From Clostridia bacterium (lineage in GTDB: Bacteria > Bacillota > Clostridia > Oscillospirales > Acutalibacteraceae), in contig JAFWYP010000009.1 of the NCBI GenBank assembly GCA_017517665.1, forward strand, positions 1 to 62,999: DNA of 62,999 nucleotides. The letters are read 5' to 3'. The translations under genes were made by a program, and so were the position numbers. Below the pieces are notes generated by a model. The model ran no database searches, was not told where the DNA came from, and worked only from the letters and a program-made list of their open reading frames with translations. How positions within the stretch are numbered: the stretch's first letter is position 1; each line of letters starts with the position of its first letter. Positions 9,264 through 18,301 of the stretch are shown here, piece after piece.

Positions 9264-10397
9264 TTATTTGCACAGACTGTTTATTTTTTCGAGATATGCC
9301 TTGATGACTATATCTCTTGAGAAATTTGCTTTTATATATTCTCTTCCCTTTTCGCCCATAGCTTTTCTTTCTTCGTTGGGCATGACAAGGAATTTTTTGA
9401 TTTGTTCGCAGAGAGCGTCAACATCTCCGCCGTGATAGATAAATCCCGTTTCACCGTCAATGAATGTTTCCTGACATCCGGGATTGTCGGTTGAGATAAT
9501 CGGTCTGCCGCTTGATGCACTTTCAAGAAGCACATTGCTCATTCCCTCACCGTATGTTGAGGGATGAATTGTTGCATGGGAGGCGGAGACAAAGGGTTTT
9601 ATATCCTTCTGACTGCCTCTGTATTTTATAATGTCTTTTTCTTCAAGCTCGGAAAGAAGCTTTTGATAGTGCATTTCCGTCGGCTCAATAAATCCGAGCA
9701 TATTGAATTCGGTTTGAGGATATTCGGCTTTTATTCTTTTTGCGGCTTCTATATAATCGTCAACGCCCTTGTCGTGAAGAATTCTGCCGATGTAGTTGAA
9801 AACAATCTTTTCGCCGTTTTTACCGTTTCCTCCGTCGGGGTAAGGCTGGAGAGGATAACGGTCTGTGTTAACGCCCGAGCCGGGAATAAGACGATGTTCA
9901 CCTTTTATCATTCCCGATTCTTCTGCAAGCTTCATGTTGGTTGAATTCTGGAACATAACACAAGCCGAGCGCCTGAACGAGAATTTGAAGAGCGACATAA
10001 TAAGCTTCTGTTTCAGACCGCCCTCGTTGAGAACGCTTCCGAATCCCGTAACATTACTGATAACGGGAATTCCGAGAATATGGGCGGCAACGCCTGCATA
10101 AACATTCGGTTTTGCAGTGTAGGTCAGAACAACCGAAGGTTTATTCTTCATAAAGAGCTTTAAATAATGCATGAACAGCTTTGCATCCGCAACGATATTG
10201 GTTCCTCGCCTGTCGATAACGGGGTCATCATAGCGGTATTCAAGATGCTGCATCAGCTCAAACTTTTCGCCGTCGGGGCAAGAAATGAGCATTTCATAGC
10301 CCGAATCAATTATGGCTTCGATAAGTTCTTTTCTGAAACAATAAATGTCGTCGGAATCGTTTGTGAGAAGTGCGATAAGATGCTTTGGTTTTTTCAT
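9264..10397 (-). CDS. Glycosyltransferase family 4, PglA/CapM-like
   Basis: A 377-residue GT-B transferase. The N-terminal domain has TYTAKPNVYAGVAAHILGIP and NVTGFGSVL (about 95-125), the latter matching the glycine-rich acceptor loop of PglA-type HexNAc transferases that add the second sugar to undecaprenyl-linked bacillosamine. The C-terminal domain has FNYIGRILHDKGVDDYIEA (about 205) and PSTYGEGMSNVLLESASSGRP (about 290), giving the E-x7-E donor motif. It is directly downstream of the PglC-like priming enzyme, which fits a role as the first transferase acting on the primed lipid. That role is inference from order and similarity. Confidence 0.87.
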   Translation of the reverse strand: MKKPKHLIALLTNDSDDIYCFRKELIEAIIDSGYEMLISCPDGEKFELMQHLEYRYDDPVIDRRGTNIVADAKLFMHYLKLFMKNKPSVVLTYTAKPNVYAGVAAHILGIPVISNVTGFGSVLNEGGLKQKLIMSLFKFSFRRSACVMFQNSTNMKLAEESGMIKGEHRLIPGSGVNTDRYPLQPYPDGGNGKNGEKIVFNYIGRILHDKGVDDYIEAAKRIKAEYPQTEFNMLGFIEPTEMHYQKLLSELEEKDIIKYRGSQKDIKPFVSASHATIHPSTYGEGMSNVLLESASSGRPIISTDNPGCQETFIDGETGFIYHGGDVDALCEQIKKFLVMPNEERKAMGEKGREYIKANFSRDIVIKAYLEKINSLCK

Positions 10398-10406
10398 TTT
10401 ATTTCC

Positions 10407-11087
10407 TCATTTGAAAACCGCAAGAGCGGTAAGAATCATAACTTTTATATCGTCAATGAAGCTGAATGATTTGATAGCGGCAAGGTTATACTTCATTTTA
10501 TCGGGAAGAACAACCTCGAGATATGTTTTTTCAACGTCCTCTGCGGCATCGAGAAGTTCGTTTTCATCTTTGTAATAAACGCTTGCTTCCGATGTTATGC
10601 CTGCGGGCATAAGAAGAGTTGCCATCATTTCGGGAGTGTATTTCTCAACATACTTGGGAACTTCGGGCCTTGTGCCGACGAATGTCATTGTACCTCTTAA
10701 AACGTCAATAAGCTGGCTGAATTCGTCGAGCTTATATTTACGGATGAATTTTCCTGTTTTTGTGATTCGTGAATCACCGCCGACTGTCAGAAGCGAACCT
10801 TTGTCGGCATTTGTTACCATTGAACGAAATTTGAAAATACGGAATTCTTCACCGTATTGAGTGACTCGTGTCTGTCTGTAGAAAACAGGACCTTTCGAGT
10901 CAAGTTTTATAGCGATTGCAAGAATGATAAACAGGGGAGAAAGAAGTGTTAAAAGAGTGAATGATACAACGATATCAAAGATACGCTTGAGTACAAGCTG
11001 AAACTTCTTTTTGCTGAGCAAATCATAGTATTCTTTCACTTCAGGAATCTGCATTTCTTTGGGAAGGTCTTCCCATTTTCGCAGTAT
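10407..11087 (-). CDS. Undecaprenyl-phosphate sugar phosphotransferase (PglC/WcaJ family priming enzyme)
   Basis: A 226-residue monotopic phosphoglycosyl transferase that moves a sugar-1-phosphate from a UDP-sugar onto undecaprenyl phosphate and so starts repeat-unit synthesis at the membrane. One hydrophobic segment (FDIVVSFTLLTLLSPLFIILAIAI, split by the re-entrant helix) precedes LDSKGPVFYRQTRV, the FRIFKFRSM motif and KYKLDEFSQLIDVLRG, the family's basic and Asp-Glu catalytic motifs. I prefer the ATG at 11087 because a GGGAGAG ribosome site lies just upstream; an ORF extension to 11132 would overlap the aminotransferase. It follows PglE- and PglF-like genes, suggesting a 4-amino-6-deoxy-HexNAc-derived first sugar. 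Confidence 0.92.
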   Translation of the reverse strand: MLRKWEDLPKEMQIPEVKEYYDLLSKKKFQLVLKRIFDIVVSFTLLTLLSPLFIILAIAIKLDSKGPVFYRQTRVTQYGEEFRIFKFRSMVTNADKGSLLTVGGDSRITKTGKFIRKYKLDEFSQLIDVLRGTMTFVGTRPEVPKYVEKYTPEMMATLLMPAGITSEASVYYKDENELLDAAEDVEKTYLEVVLPDKMKYNLAAIKSFSFIDDIKVMILTALAVFK

Positions 11088-11112
11088 CATAGCTCTCTCT
11101 CCCTTAAATAAT

Positions 11113-12318
11113 TCAGATATACTTTTTAACAACCTCTGAAAAGTTTTCGCAGACGGTTTTTATGTCGTCATCCGAAAGTTTTGTGTGCAGAGGAAGGGTT
11201 ATTTCGTTTTTGAAATAGTTATATGCATTGGGAAAATCCGCAATATTCCAGCCGAGATTCTTATATGCCGTCATCATCGGAAGGGGCTTATAGTGAACGT
11301 TGCAGGCAATTCCTCTTTCTGCCATTTCGGTAATGATTGCGTTTCTTGTTTCTTCGGTGATACCGGGAATTCTTGTTATGTAAAGATGTCCCGAGGAAGA
11401 ATGATTTTCACCGTAATGGTTAAGATAAGCAATTCCGAGAGAATCGCACATTTCGTTATATTTACCGATTATTTCTTTTCTTCTTTCCATAAGTGCAGGG
11501 TATCTTTCAAGCTGCTTAAGACCGATAGCGGCTGTGATATCCGTCATGTTGCATTTGTACCACGCACCGACAATGTCATATTCCCATGCGCCTGCTTTTG
11601 TTTTTGCAAGGGCATCCTTGGACTGACCGTGAAGACTGTAAAGCATATACTGTTTATAAAGTTCTTCGTTGTCAATTCCGTCAATGGTTTTCCATGTTGC
11701 CGCACCGCCCTCTGCAGTGGTGAGATTCTTTACGGCGTGGAATGAGAATGATGTGAAATCGGCAATCTGTCCTGCGTTTTTGCCATCTTTTGTTGCACCG
11801 AGGGCATGAGCGCAGTCTGCACATACCGCAATTCTGCCCATAGCTTTCTGAATATCATTTGAAGGCTTAAAAAGATGTTTCTTGTTTTCAACTGCGGCGT
11901 ATATTCTCCCGTAGTCACAGACGATGCCTGCAAGGTCAACGGGAATGATTGCCTTTGTTTTTTCATTTATAGCTGATTCCATGAGGTCATAGTCCATCTC
12001 GAACGAATCGGGTTTGCTGTCGATGAATATAACCTTTGCGCCGACATGAATTGCAGCCGATGCGGAGGCGGTGTATGTATAGGCAGGAACAATAACCTCA
12101 TCGCCTTCACCGATGCCGAGCACACGCAGATTCAGTTCAAGCGCGGCAGTTGCCGAGTTGAGGCAGGCAACCTTTTCCGTACCGCAATATTCTGCAAGTC
12201 TGCGTTCAAATTCCTTCGTGCGTGGACCTGTTGTTATCCAGCCTGAACGGAGCGCTTCACAAACTTCGCTTATTTCTGCCTCCGTTATATCAGGAGGGCT
12301 GAAGGGTATGTTTGCCAT
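11113..12318 (-). CDS. DegT/DnrJ/EryC1-type PLP-dependent sugar aminotransferase (PglE-like)
   Basis: A 401-residue PLP enzyme that transfers an amino group to a UDP-4-keto-6-deoxy sugar. It begins with the typical IPFSPPDITEAEISEVCEALRSGWITTGP and has TEKVACLNSATAALELNL (about 50-67, PLP phosphate loop). The aldimine-forming lysine is in SFHAVKNLTTAEGG near residue 195, and NMTDITAAIGLKQLERY follows. The gene sits 3 nt downstream of the 4,6-dehydratase, whose product is the expected substrate. Length is normal. No PglD-like acetyltransferase is visible, so whether the amine is acetylated is unknown. Confidence 0.93.
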   Translation of the reverse strand: MANIPFSPPDITEAEISEVCEALRSGWITTGPRTKEFERRLAEYCGTEKVACLNSATAALELNLRVLGIGEGDEVIVPAYTYTASASAAIHVGAKVIFIDSKPDSFEMDYDLMESAINEKTKAIIPVDLAGIVCDYGRIYAAVENKKHLFKPSNDIQKAMGRIAVCADCAHALGATKDGKNAGQIADFTSFSFHAVKNLTTAEGGAATWKTIDGIDNEELYKQYMLYSLHGQSKDALAKTKAGAWEYDIVGAWYKCNMTDITAAIGLKQLERYPALMERRKEIIGKYNEMCDSLGIAYLNHYGENHSSSGHLYITRIPGITEETRNAIITEMAERGIACNVHYKPLPMMTAYKNLGWNIADFPNAYNYFKNEITLPLHTKLSDDDIKTVCENFSEVVKKYI

Positions 12319-12321
12319 AAA

Positions 12322-14298
12322 TTAACCTCTTTTCGGTGAATAGGTAGGAACAATATTTTCTACGATTTCAACCATGCTGTCGTCATTGTTATAAGCGGCA
12401 GTCATGAGTTCGTCGAGTTGCTTCTGAAATAAATCTGTATCGAACTGAATGGGATTTCCGATATGGATAAGCTTGTTGGGAGTTGTCTGCAAACCCTCTT
12501 CTTCCATAAGCTTTTCCTCGTAAAGTTTTTCGCCGGGTCGGAGTCCCGTATATTCAATCTTGATATCAACATCGGGTTTGAGTCCCGAAAGTTTTATAAG
12601 ATTTCGTGCAAGAGTATCAATTTTAACGGGTGAACCCATGTCGAGAACAAAGATTTCGCCGCCCTTGGCATCTGCACCTGCAAGAAGCACGAGCGATACC
12701 GCCTCGGGAATTGTCATGAAATAACGGATGATTTCGGGATGAGTAACGGTAACGGGTCCGCCTTTTTCAATCTGACGCTTGAAAAGGGGAACAACCGAGC
12801 CGTTGGAACCGAGCACATTGCCGAATCTGACGGCAACAAATTCTGTTCTTACATTTTCGGGAACATCGTTGTATGCAACAGAGTTGTCTTCAGAGTGAGT
12901 AAACATTCTGTGAATTTCATTCTGTTTGTTTTCTCTGATTTTTCTGTCAAACGACTGAACGACCATTTCGCAAAGGCGCTTGCTTGCGCCCATTATGTTT
13001 GTGGGGTTAACAGCCTTGTCCGTGCTGATAAGAACGAATCTTGAGCAGTTATTGACCATTGCGGCGTAGGCTGTTTTATATGTACCGATAACATTGTTCT
13101 TTATCGCTTCGCAGGGACTGTCTTCCATGAGAGGGACGTGTTTGTGAGCCGCCGCATGGTAAACGATATCGGGTCTGAATTTTTTGAAAACGTAGTCAAG
13201 TCTTCTTGAATCACGGACCGAGCCGATAAGAACTTCAAGATTCATTTTCGGATACTTGTCTTTGAGTTCCTGCTGAATTGCATAAGCATTGTTTTCGTAG
13301 ATATCAAAAATAATGAGTCTTTCGGGTTCATGAGCCGCAACCTGACGGCAAAGCTCACTTCCGATTGAACCGCCGCCGCCGGTAATAAGGATGGTTTTTC
13401 CTTTTATGAGGTTATAAACCTCTTTCATATCCGTGCTTATAGGTTCTCTTCCGAGGAGGTCTTCAACAGAAACGTCCTTGAGTGCGCCTGCGGTGATGCC
13501 GCTGTTGACATACTGATAGAAATCGGGGAGCGTTTTGGTTTCACATCCTGTTTCTTTACAGATGTTAACTATATCACGGATTGTTTCTTTTGATGCACTC
13601 GGCATTGCAATATAAATTCTGTCGATATTGAATTTTTCAACAGAGTGGAGAATATCATCACGTCCGCCGACTATTCTTACTCCGTCAAAGTATCTGTTCT
13701 GTTTATCGGGATTGTCGTCAATCATGCAGACAACCTTATCTTTGTTTGCTCTTGTTTTCTGAATGTTTTCGAGAAGCATTCTGCCTGCATCGCCTGCACC
13801 GATAATCATAACCTTGTGATAGGTATGGGTTCCCGTGTCTGTTCCGAAAAGCTGAGGAACGGAAGTGAAGATTCTGTAAGAGAATCTTGCGGCAAGGAGC
13901 AAGAGAAGCTGCAAAACCGAACCGATAAGATAATATGATATGGGCATTCTCTGCAAGAAAACAGTGATAAGAATAATATGCACAGCAGAAACAGCAATGC
14001 TTCCTATTGCCGCCCTCATAAGTTCTCTTATGCTCACATATTCCCATACGCTGTGGTACATACGCATTGCATAGAAAACAACAAGGCTGATTATGATATA
14101 TACGGGAAGAAAATTTACATAGGGGTCAAGATATTTTTCGGGTATTTCCGAAAACACACCGTCAAATCTTATCCATAAGGCGAAGAAATAGGAGATGCTC
14201 ATCGCCATAATATCATAAGCCATAAGGAACAAAGCTTTTATGTGCCAGGTTTCAATATGAAAATTTCTTTTACCGGAGGTTGACTTCGATAATTTCAA
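12322..14298 (-). CDS. Membrane UDP-GlcNAc 4,6-dehydratase, CapD/WbpM/PglF family
   Basis: A long membrane-bound nucleotide-sugar dehydratase of about 658 residues. Four or five N-terminal hydrophobic helices (residues about 20-150) are followed by a first CoA-binding-like Rossmann domain (VMIIGAGDAGRMLLENI, about 170) and a second catalytic SDR domain (ILITGGGGSIGSELCRQVA, about 305). The active-site segment STDKAVNPTNIMGASKR has Met where most SDRs have Tyr, the known WbpM/PglF variation. It converts UDP-GlcNAc to the 4-keto-6-deoxy sugar. I place the start at a TTG at 14298, 9 nt after AAAAGGA; another TTG at 14307 sits too close to that site. It leads the sugar-synthesis half of the operon. 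Confidence 0.92.
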   Translation of the reverse strand: MKLSKSTSGKRNFHIETWHIKALFLMAYDIMAMSISYFFALWIRFDGVFSEIPEKYLDPYVNFLPVYIIISLVVFYAMRMYHSVWEYVSIRELMRAAIGSIAVSAVHIILITVFLQRMPISYYLIGSVLQLLLLLAARFSYRIFTSVPQLFGTDTGTHTYHKVMIIGAGDAGRMLLENIQKTRANKDKVVCMIDDNPDKQNRYFDGVRIVGGRDDILHSVEKFNIDRIYIAMPSASKETIRDIVNICKETGCETKTLPDFYQYVNSGITAGALKDVSVEDLLGREPISTDMKEVYNLIKGKTILITGGGGSIGSELCRQVAAHEPERLIIFDIYENNAYAIQQELKDKYPKMNLEVLIGSVRDSRRLDYVFKKFRPDIVYHAAAHKHVPLMEDSPCEAIKNNVIGTYKTAYAAMVNNCSRFVLISTDKAVNPTNIMGASKRLCEMVVQSFDRKIRENKQNEIHRMFTHSEDNSVAYNDVPENVRTEFVAVRFGNVLGSNGSVVPLFKRQIEKGGPVTVTHPEIIRYFMTIPEAVSLVLLAGADAKGGEIFVLDMGSPVKIDTLARNLIKLSGLKPDVDIKIEYTGLRPGEKLYEEKLMEEEGLQTTPNKLIHIGNPIQFDTDLFQKQLDELMTAAYNNDDSMVEIVENIVPTYSPKRG

Positions 14299-14313
14299 AT
14301 CAATCAAATCCTT

Positions 14314-15876
14314 TTATTCTTTTGTTTCTTTTTCTTTTGATTTTCTGTGGCTTTTCTTTTTCTTGTGTTTGTGATGCTTTTCACCGTAGCCACCATAGCC
14401 GCCATAGCCACCATAGCCGTGCTTACCGTAGCCGCCGTAGCCGTAACCGTAACCGTACTTGCCGTATCCATATCCATAGCCATAGCCGTAACCGTAATAG
14501 CCGTAACCCGAGAAGCCCTGAACCGTTCCGTTGAGAACACATCCGAGGATACGTATATCTGTTGACATAAGTCCGTCAAGAGTGCTCTTGACTCGTGAAA
14601 TCCTGACAGCATCCTGATATGTTACGAAAATCGCGGCGTCTGCGTACTGTGCAATAAACAATGCGTCGGAAATAAGTCCGCAGGGAGGGGTATCAACGAG
14701 AATATAATCGTATGAATCCCTGAAGTTTTTAAACATCTGTTTTATGTTGCCTGAACTGAAATATCCGCTCTGTTCTTCTTCCGCAGGAGTGGGAATAAGA
14801 AGATGAAGCTTGTATTTTTCAAGATAAGCAATTTTATAAAGGTCCGTAACGGTTTCATATTCGATGCTTTCAAGGTCGACACCGAGAAGGGGGGCAATGC
14901 TCGGATGTCGGATATCGCCGTCAACAAGAAGAATCTTCTTGCTGTGGTCAGCAAGAGCAATTGCAAGGTTTGTTGCGGTTGTTGTTTTGCCTTCACCGGG
15001 AACAGAGCTTGTTACCATGATGATTTTTTCGTTTTCGTTAAGCGAAGAAACGAAGATGTTTCTCAGCACACGGAATGATTCGGGGAAACCGCTTCCAATG
15101 TCGGGGTTTGTAAACAAAAGCGACTTATCACCGGGCATGGCTCGTTTCTTGAATGTAACCTGAGGAATAACCGCAAGGGAATCAAGATTGAGCTGGTTTT
15201 TGATATCGGTTTTTGTTTTGACTGTTTTTCTCTGAATGATATAAATGAATATAAACAGAAGTCCGAAGAACACACCGACTATCGCACCTTTGGCGGCTTC
15301 GTTGAAGTAGTTGATTCTGTTTGATGGGGAAGTTGCAACCATGGGCTGCTTAAGAATTTCAAAAGTTATATGACCGACAACATATTTTGCAACAGAGGGA
15401 TAATTTTCAAGAGCCGAAACAAGAACATCATAGGTTGCCTGAGGATCCCTGCCACTTGCAGTAAGAGTGAACATGTTAGTGCCGGGAACTGCCGATGCGC
15501 TGACCTTTGCAGGCAAGGCGGGAACACCGAGGTCTTCACAGACCGCTTCCTGAAGCAGATTACAGTTCAGGATATAGGGGAATGTTGTTGAGAGCAGTGA
15601 TGCGGTGGTTGAGTCATAATAGAATGAATAAACCGAAACGCCGGTGATTGCACCTACTGCGTTCTGGGTGTTGACTGTAAGCGTTACGTTTGACTGATAT
15701 TCGGGAACATAGTTGATTCTCTGAGACAATGCGCTGTAACCGCCGAATAATACTGCAGCGGCAACACATACCCACCAGAATCTCTGCAACGCTTTGATGA
15801 TATCATTCAGATAAACCGTAACGAAAACATCTTTTATGCTTTCGGTTGACTGTTTGTTTTGTGTGGTCTGATTCAT
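14314..15876 (-). CDS. Wzz/BY-kinase fusion with Gly-Tyr-rich tail (chain-length regulator and tyrosine autokinase)
   Basis: About 520 residues. A polysaccharide co-polymerase (Wzz) domain spans two membrane helices (FWWVCVAAAVLFGGYSAL near 40 and GAIVGVFFGLLFIFIYII near 205). The cytoplasmic bacterial tyrosine kinase domain has Walker A SSVPGEGKTTTATNLA (about 290), Walker A' ILLVDGDIRHPSI (about 320) and Walker B YILVDTPPCG (about 395). After residue 445 comes a tail of alternating Gly and Tyr with about 17 Tyr in 45 residues, then a Lys/His-rich end. Such clusters are the usual autophosphorylation sites, but this one is unusually long. The ATG at 15876 is preferred over an upstream TTG. 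It acts with the CpsB-type phosphatase of this operon. Confidence 0.92.
   Translation of the reverse strand: MNQTTQNKQSTESIKDVFVTVYLNDIIKALQRFWWVCVAAAVLFGGYSALSQRINYVPEYQSNVTLTVNTQNAVGAITGVSVYSFYYDSTTASLLSTTFPYILNCNLLQEAVCEDLGVPALPAKVSASAVPGTNMFTLTASGRDPQATYDVLVSALENYPSVAKYVVGHITFEILKQPMVATSPSNRINYFNEAAKGAIVGVFFGLLFIFIYIIQRKTVKTKTDIKNQLNLDSLAVIPQVTFKKRAMPGDKSLLFTNPDIGSGFPESFRVLRNIFVSSLNENEKIIMVTSSVPGEGKTTTATNLAIALADHSKKILLVDGDIRHPSIAPLLGVDLESIEYETVTDLYKIAYLEKYKLHLLIPTPAEEEQSGYFSSGNIKQMFKNFRDSYDYILVDTPPCGLISDALFIAQYADAAIFVTYQDAVRISRVKSTLDGLMSTDIRILGCVLNGTVQGFSGYGYYGYGYGYGYGYGKYGYGYGYGGYGKHGYGGYGGYGGYGEKHHKHKKKKSHRKSKEKETKE
14383..14512 (-). repeat. Low-complexity Gly-Tyr codon repeat
   Basis: A run of near-tandem 6- and 9-base units (complement of GGTTAC/GGCTAT and GGCGGCTATGGT types) encodes the Gly-Tyr tail of the BY-kinase. 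The units alternate GGC/GGT and TAC/TAT codons, so it is a protein-level repeat rather than a perfect DNA satellite. It may be prone to slippage. Confidence 0.85.
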
Positions 15877-15909
15877 TTCAAATCTTTCTTTCAATATATT
15901 TTTTGAATC

Positions 15910-17460
15910 TTACTGTTCGGTTGTTTCTTCAATGTCGTCTTCATCCGCATCGTCGGGATTTACGGGAACATTCTGAACAGTAATTTCGTTTTCTTCGGAG
16001 ATAGGTTCAATATCATATTTTGGTGCGGGATATTTGCCGTAGTGACCGTAATGTGAATGCTTGCCGTATCTGTATCCGCCGTAACGGTTGCTTTCGTCGT
16101 CACCTGTGATACTGAACGGAAGAATATTCATGTGGACATCATTGAGAATGCAACCTGCAAGGTTCGAACTGATTTTACTGATTGTTGAAATTGCGTCGTT
16201 GATAACGTTTGCGTGAACAGTATCCGTTCTTACAACCAGAATCGTTTTGTCAACCATGTTAATAATATCGGTAACTGCTGAATCAAGAGAAAGCGGTGCG
16301 GTATCGATAATAATGAAATCGTACCATGCCTTAAGCTTTTCGATCAGTTCCGTTATGCTTCCGTCTTCAATATAATTGCGGTATTCGGAGTCTGCTTTAG
16401 TGTTAAGAGCAAGAGAAAGAGAAGTTTTCTTGAATGTTCTGAAAGTGAAATCTTCAAAAGAAACTTTGTTGCAGAGCAAGTCGGAAACTTCTCCGTTTTC
16501 GACTTCTTCTTCGCTGAATATTTTGTATACAGCAGGTTTCTTGAAGTCGAGGTCCAGAAGAATAACTTTGTTGCCTCTGTCTGCAAGAGAAACGGCAATG
16601 TTTGCCGCACAGGTGGATTTGCCTTCATTTTCAGCAACGCTTGTTATTGCAAAAACTCTTTCGTCGGAACGGTTTTTCTTATGTTCGAGTTTTGCGGCGA
16701 TTTTATGGAAATTTTCAGTGAATCGAAGGCTTATGTATGCATTACTGTGAATGAGAAGACCCTTTTTCTTTTTCTGTCTCATATCCTGAAGAGTCATTCT
16801 CTTGTCTTCGTGAGCAATTGTACCGATAAGCTTTGATTCTATCTTTTCGTCAAAATCGCTTTCTTTTTTAACGGTGTTTCTCATGAGTGACATGGCGATA
16901 ACAAAAGCGAGAGCAAGTGTTGCACATGCCATGATGACCATATTACGGTTTGATGTTGAAATGTGGTTCGACGGTCCGAGTGGAACAGTCGGAGCGCTGA
17001 TTACCGTAACGCCGGCATTCTTGAAAATCTTGTTTGAAACCTTATGGTGAGATTTCAGAACAGCGTTGAGAAGTTTATATGCTTTTTCGGGATGGTTTGA
17101 TGTAACCTTGAGTTCGATGAAGTTTGTCTGGTCGAGAACTTTTGCGGAAACAGTACCGTCAAACTTGTCAAGTTCAAGGTAAGCGGCGGCATATTCTTTG
17201 ATTGTGGGTTCCGTGAAAACATTAACAAGAACATTTGCCTTTTCTGTTGAGATTGTGTAAGTTGAGTATGAAGCGGTAACGGCGCCGCTGTTGAGAACGG
17301 TAAGGGTTGCCGTTGAAGTGTACATCGGTTTGTATGAAGCATGGGTTACAAGGAAAAAGCCCATTGAACCGATAAGTGCACAGAGAATAACAACCCAGAT
17401 ATTTTTGATGATATCCATCACCAGACTGTGCAATTCAATTGTGATTTTATTTTTCTTCAT
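15910..17460 (-). CDS. Second Wzz/BY-kinase fusion with tyrosine-containing tail
   Basis: A 516-residue paralogue of the following gene, with a Wzz domain between helices at about residues 18-38 and 175-192. The kinase-like domain has an unusual P-loop ENEGKSTCAANIAVSLA (about 275), Walker A' VILLDLDFKKPAVYK (Lys where Arg is usual) and Walker B FIIIDTAPLS (about 395). The C-terminus has a shorter His/Tyr cluster (RYGGYRYGKHSHYGHYGKY) with seven Tyr, then an acidic end. Two fused co-polymerase kinases in series within one operon are uncommon; this one could be a regulatory or structural partner with altered nucleotide chemistry. It follows the Ig-like gene by 6 nt. Confidence 0.88.
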   Translation of the reverse strand: MKKNKITIELHSLVMDIIKNIWVVILCALIGSMGFFLVTHASYKPMYTSTATLTVLNSGAVTASYSTYTISTEKANVLVNVFTEPTIKEYAAAYLELDKFDGTVSAKVLDQTNFIELKVTSNHPEKAYKLLNAVLKSHHKVSNKIFKNAGVTVISAPTVPLGPSNHISTSNRNMVIMACATLALAFVIAMSLMRNTVKKESDFDEKIESKLIGTIAHEDKRMTLQDMRQKKKKGLLIHSNAYISLRFTENFHKIAAKLEHKKNRSDERVFAITSVAENEGKSTCAANIAVSLADRGNKVILLDLDFKKPAVYKIFSEEEVENGEVSDLLCNKVSFEDFTFRTFKKTSLSLALNTKADSEYRNYIEDGSITELIEKLKAWYDFIIIDTAPLSLDSAVTDIINMVDKTILVVRTDTVHANVINDAISTISKISSNLAGCILNDVHMNILPFSITGDDESNRYGGYRYGKHSHYGHYGKYPAPKYDIEPISEENEITVQNVPVNPDDADEDDIEETTEQ

Positions 17461-17466
17461 AGCTTG

Positions 17467-18285
17467 TTATTCTCCAACAATAACGGTCAGTATGCTGTGG
17501 CCTCTGAGACCGAGACTGTCCGTGACATAATAGTGAACATGATATGTGCCGGGTTCATTGAAATTGACATTTGATTCAACTGTTACCTGATTTTTGAGGC
17601 TTACCTCTTCAATATCGAGAGCATCAACAATATAGGAGTTGAAATCAACGGTTTTGCCTTTTTTTGTATAAACGAGGTACTCTTTGAGTTCGATAACGGG
17701 AACTGAAAGCGGACGGTCTTCAACGATAAGCGGAAGAGTTATGGTTGAAGTGTCACCCTTGCTGTTTGAAACAAAAACATTGAGCGAAAACGCGCCTGCG
17801 ATTGAAGTTGCGTAGTCATCGGATGTGACGATGATATTGCTTTTTATATTTCCTTCAATGCTGTCGGTGGCAAGAATCAGATCTCTGATATCGATATGTT
17901 CATAAAGCGAGAAGCAAAGATTGCCGACAACCTTAAATTTCGGTGACTCATAGCCTTTGAACTTTATTGTTCTTGTTGCTTTGGCAACATTGTTGTTGCT
18001 GTCACACACGGCGTAGGTAACCTTGCTGACGCCTTTCGATGTGAATCTGGAAATTGATTCAATGATGATTTTGTCGGTGAGGTCACCGTCTTTTTCATCG
18101 TGAGCCGTAACACCTTTGAGCAGTTCTTCATCTTTGGCTTTAAGGCTGACTTCTATCATTTCTTCCTCAACGGTAATTTGCGGTAATGTTTTATCAACAG
18201 CAAGCTTTTCACTGATAAACATGACCAAAGAAGCTATTGATACGAGTATAAATACAATTAAAACAACAATTCTAAACGGTTTCAT
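17467..18285 (-). CDS. Membrane-anchored Ig-like (DUF5011-type) protein in exopolysaccharide operon
   Basis: A 272-residue protein with an N-terminal signal anchor (FRIVVLIVFILVSIASLVMFI, split at residues 4-24) and an extracellular part made of about three Ig-like beta-sandwich domains. The motifs VTAHDEKDGDLTDKI and VTYAVCDSNNNVAKATRTI (residues 60-110) are typical of DUF5011/Cry22-like Ig domains; the last domain ends with GTYHVHYYVTDSLGLRGHS. Placed between the phosphatase and the co-polymerase kinases, it may bind or organise nascent polysaccharide outside the membrane. That role is inference. Confidence 0.72.
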   Translation of the reverse strand: MKPFRIVVLIVFILVSIASLVMFISEKLAVDKTLPQITVEEEMIEVSLKAKDEELLKGVTAHDEKDGDLTDKIIIESISRFTSKGVSKVTYAVCDSNNNVAKATRTIKFKGYESPKFKVVGNLCFSLYEHIDIRDLILATDSIEGNIKSNIIVTSDDYATSIAGAFSLNVFVSNSKGDTSTITLPLIVEDRPLSVPVIELKEYLVYTKKGKTVDFNSYIVDALDIEEVSLKNQVTVESNVNFNEPGTYHVHYYVTDSLGLRGHSILTVIVGE

Positions 18286-18301
18286 TCAGTTCACCTTGTA
18301 A

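Noticed and set aside
14383-14512. Short repeated units that might be a CRISPR array or satellite
   Set aside because: The units are imperfect 6/9-mers in frame with the BY-kinase and encode alternating Gly and Tyr, so they are a protein repeat.
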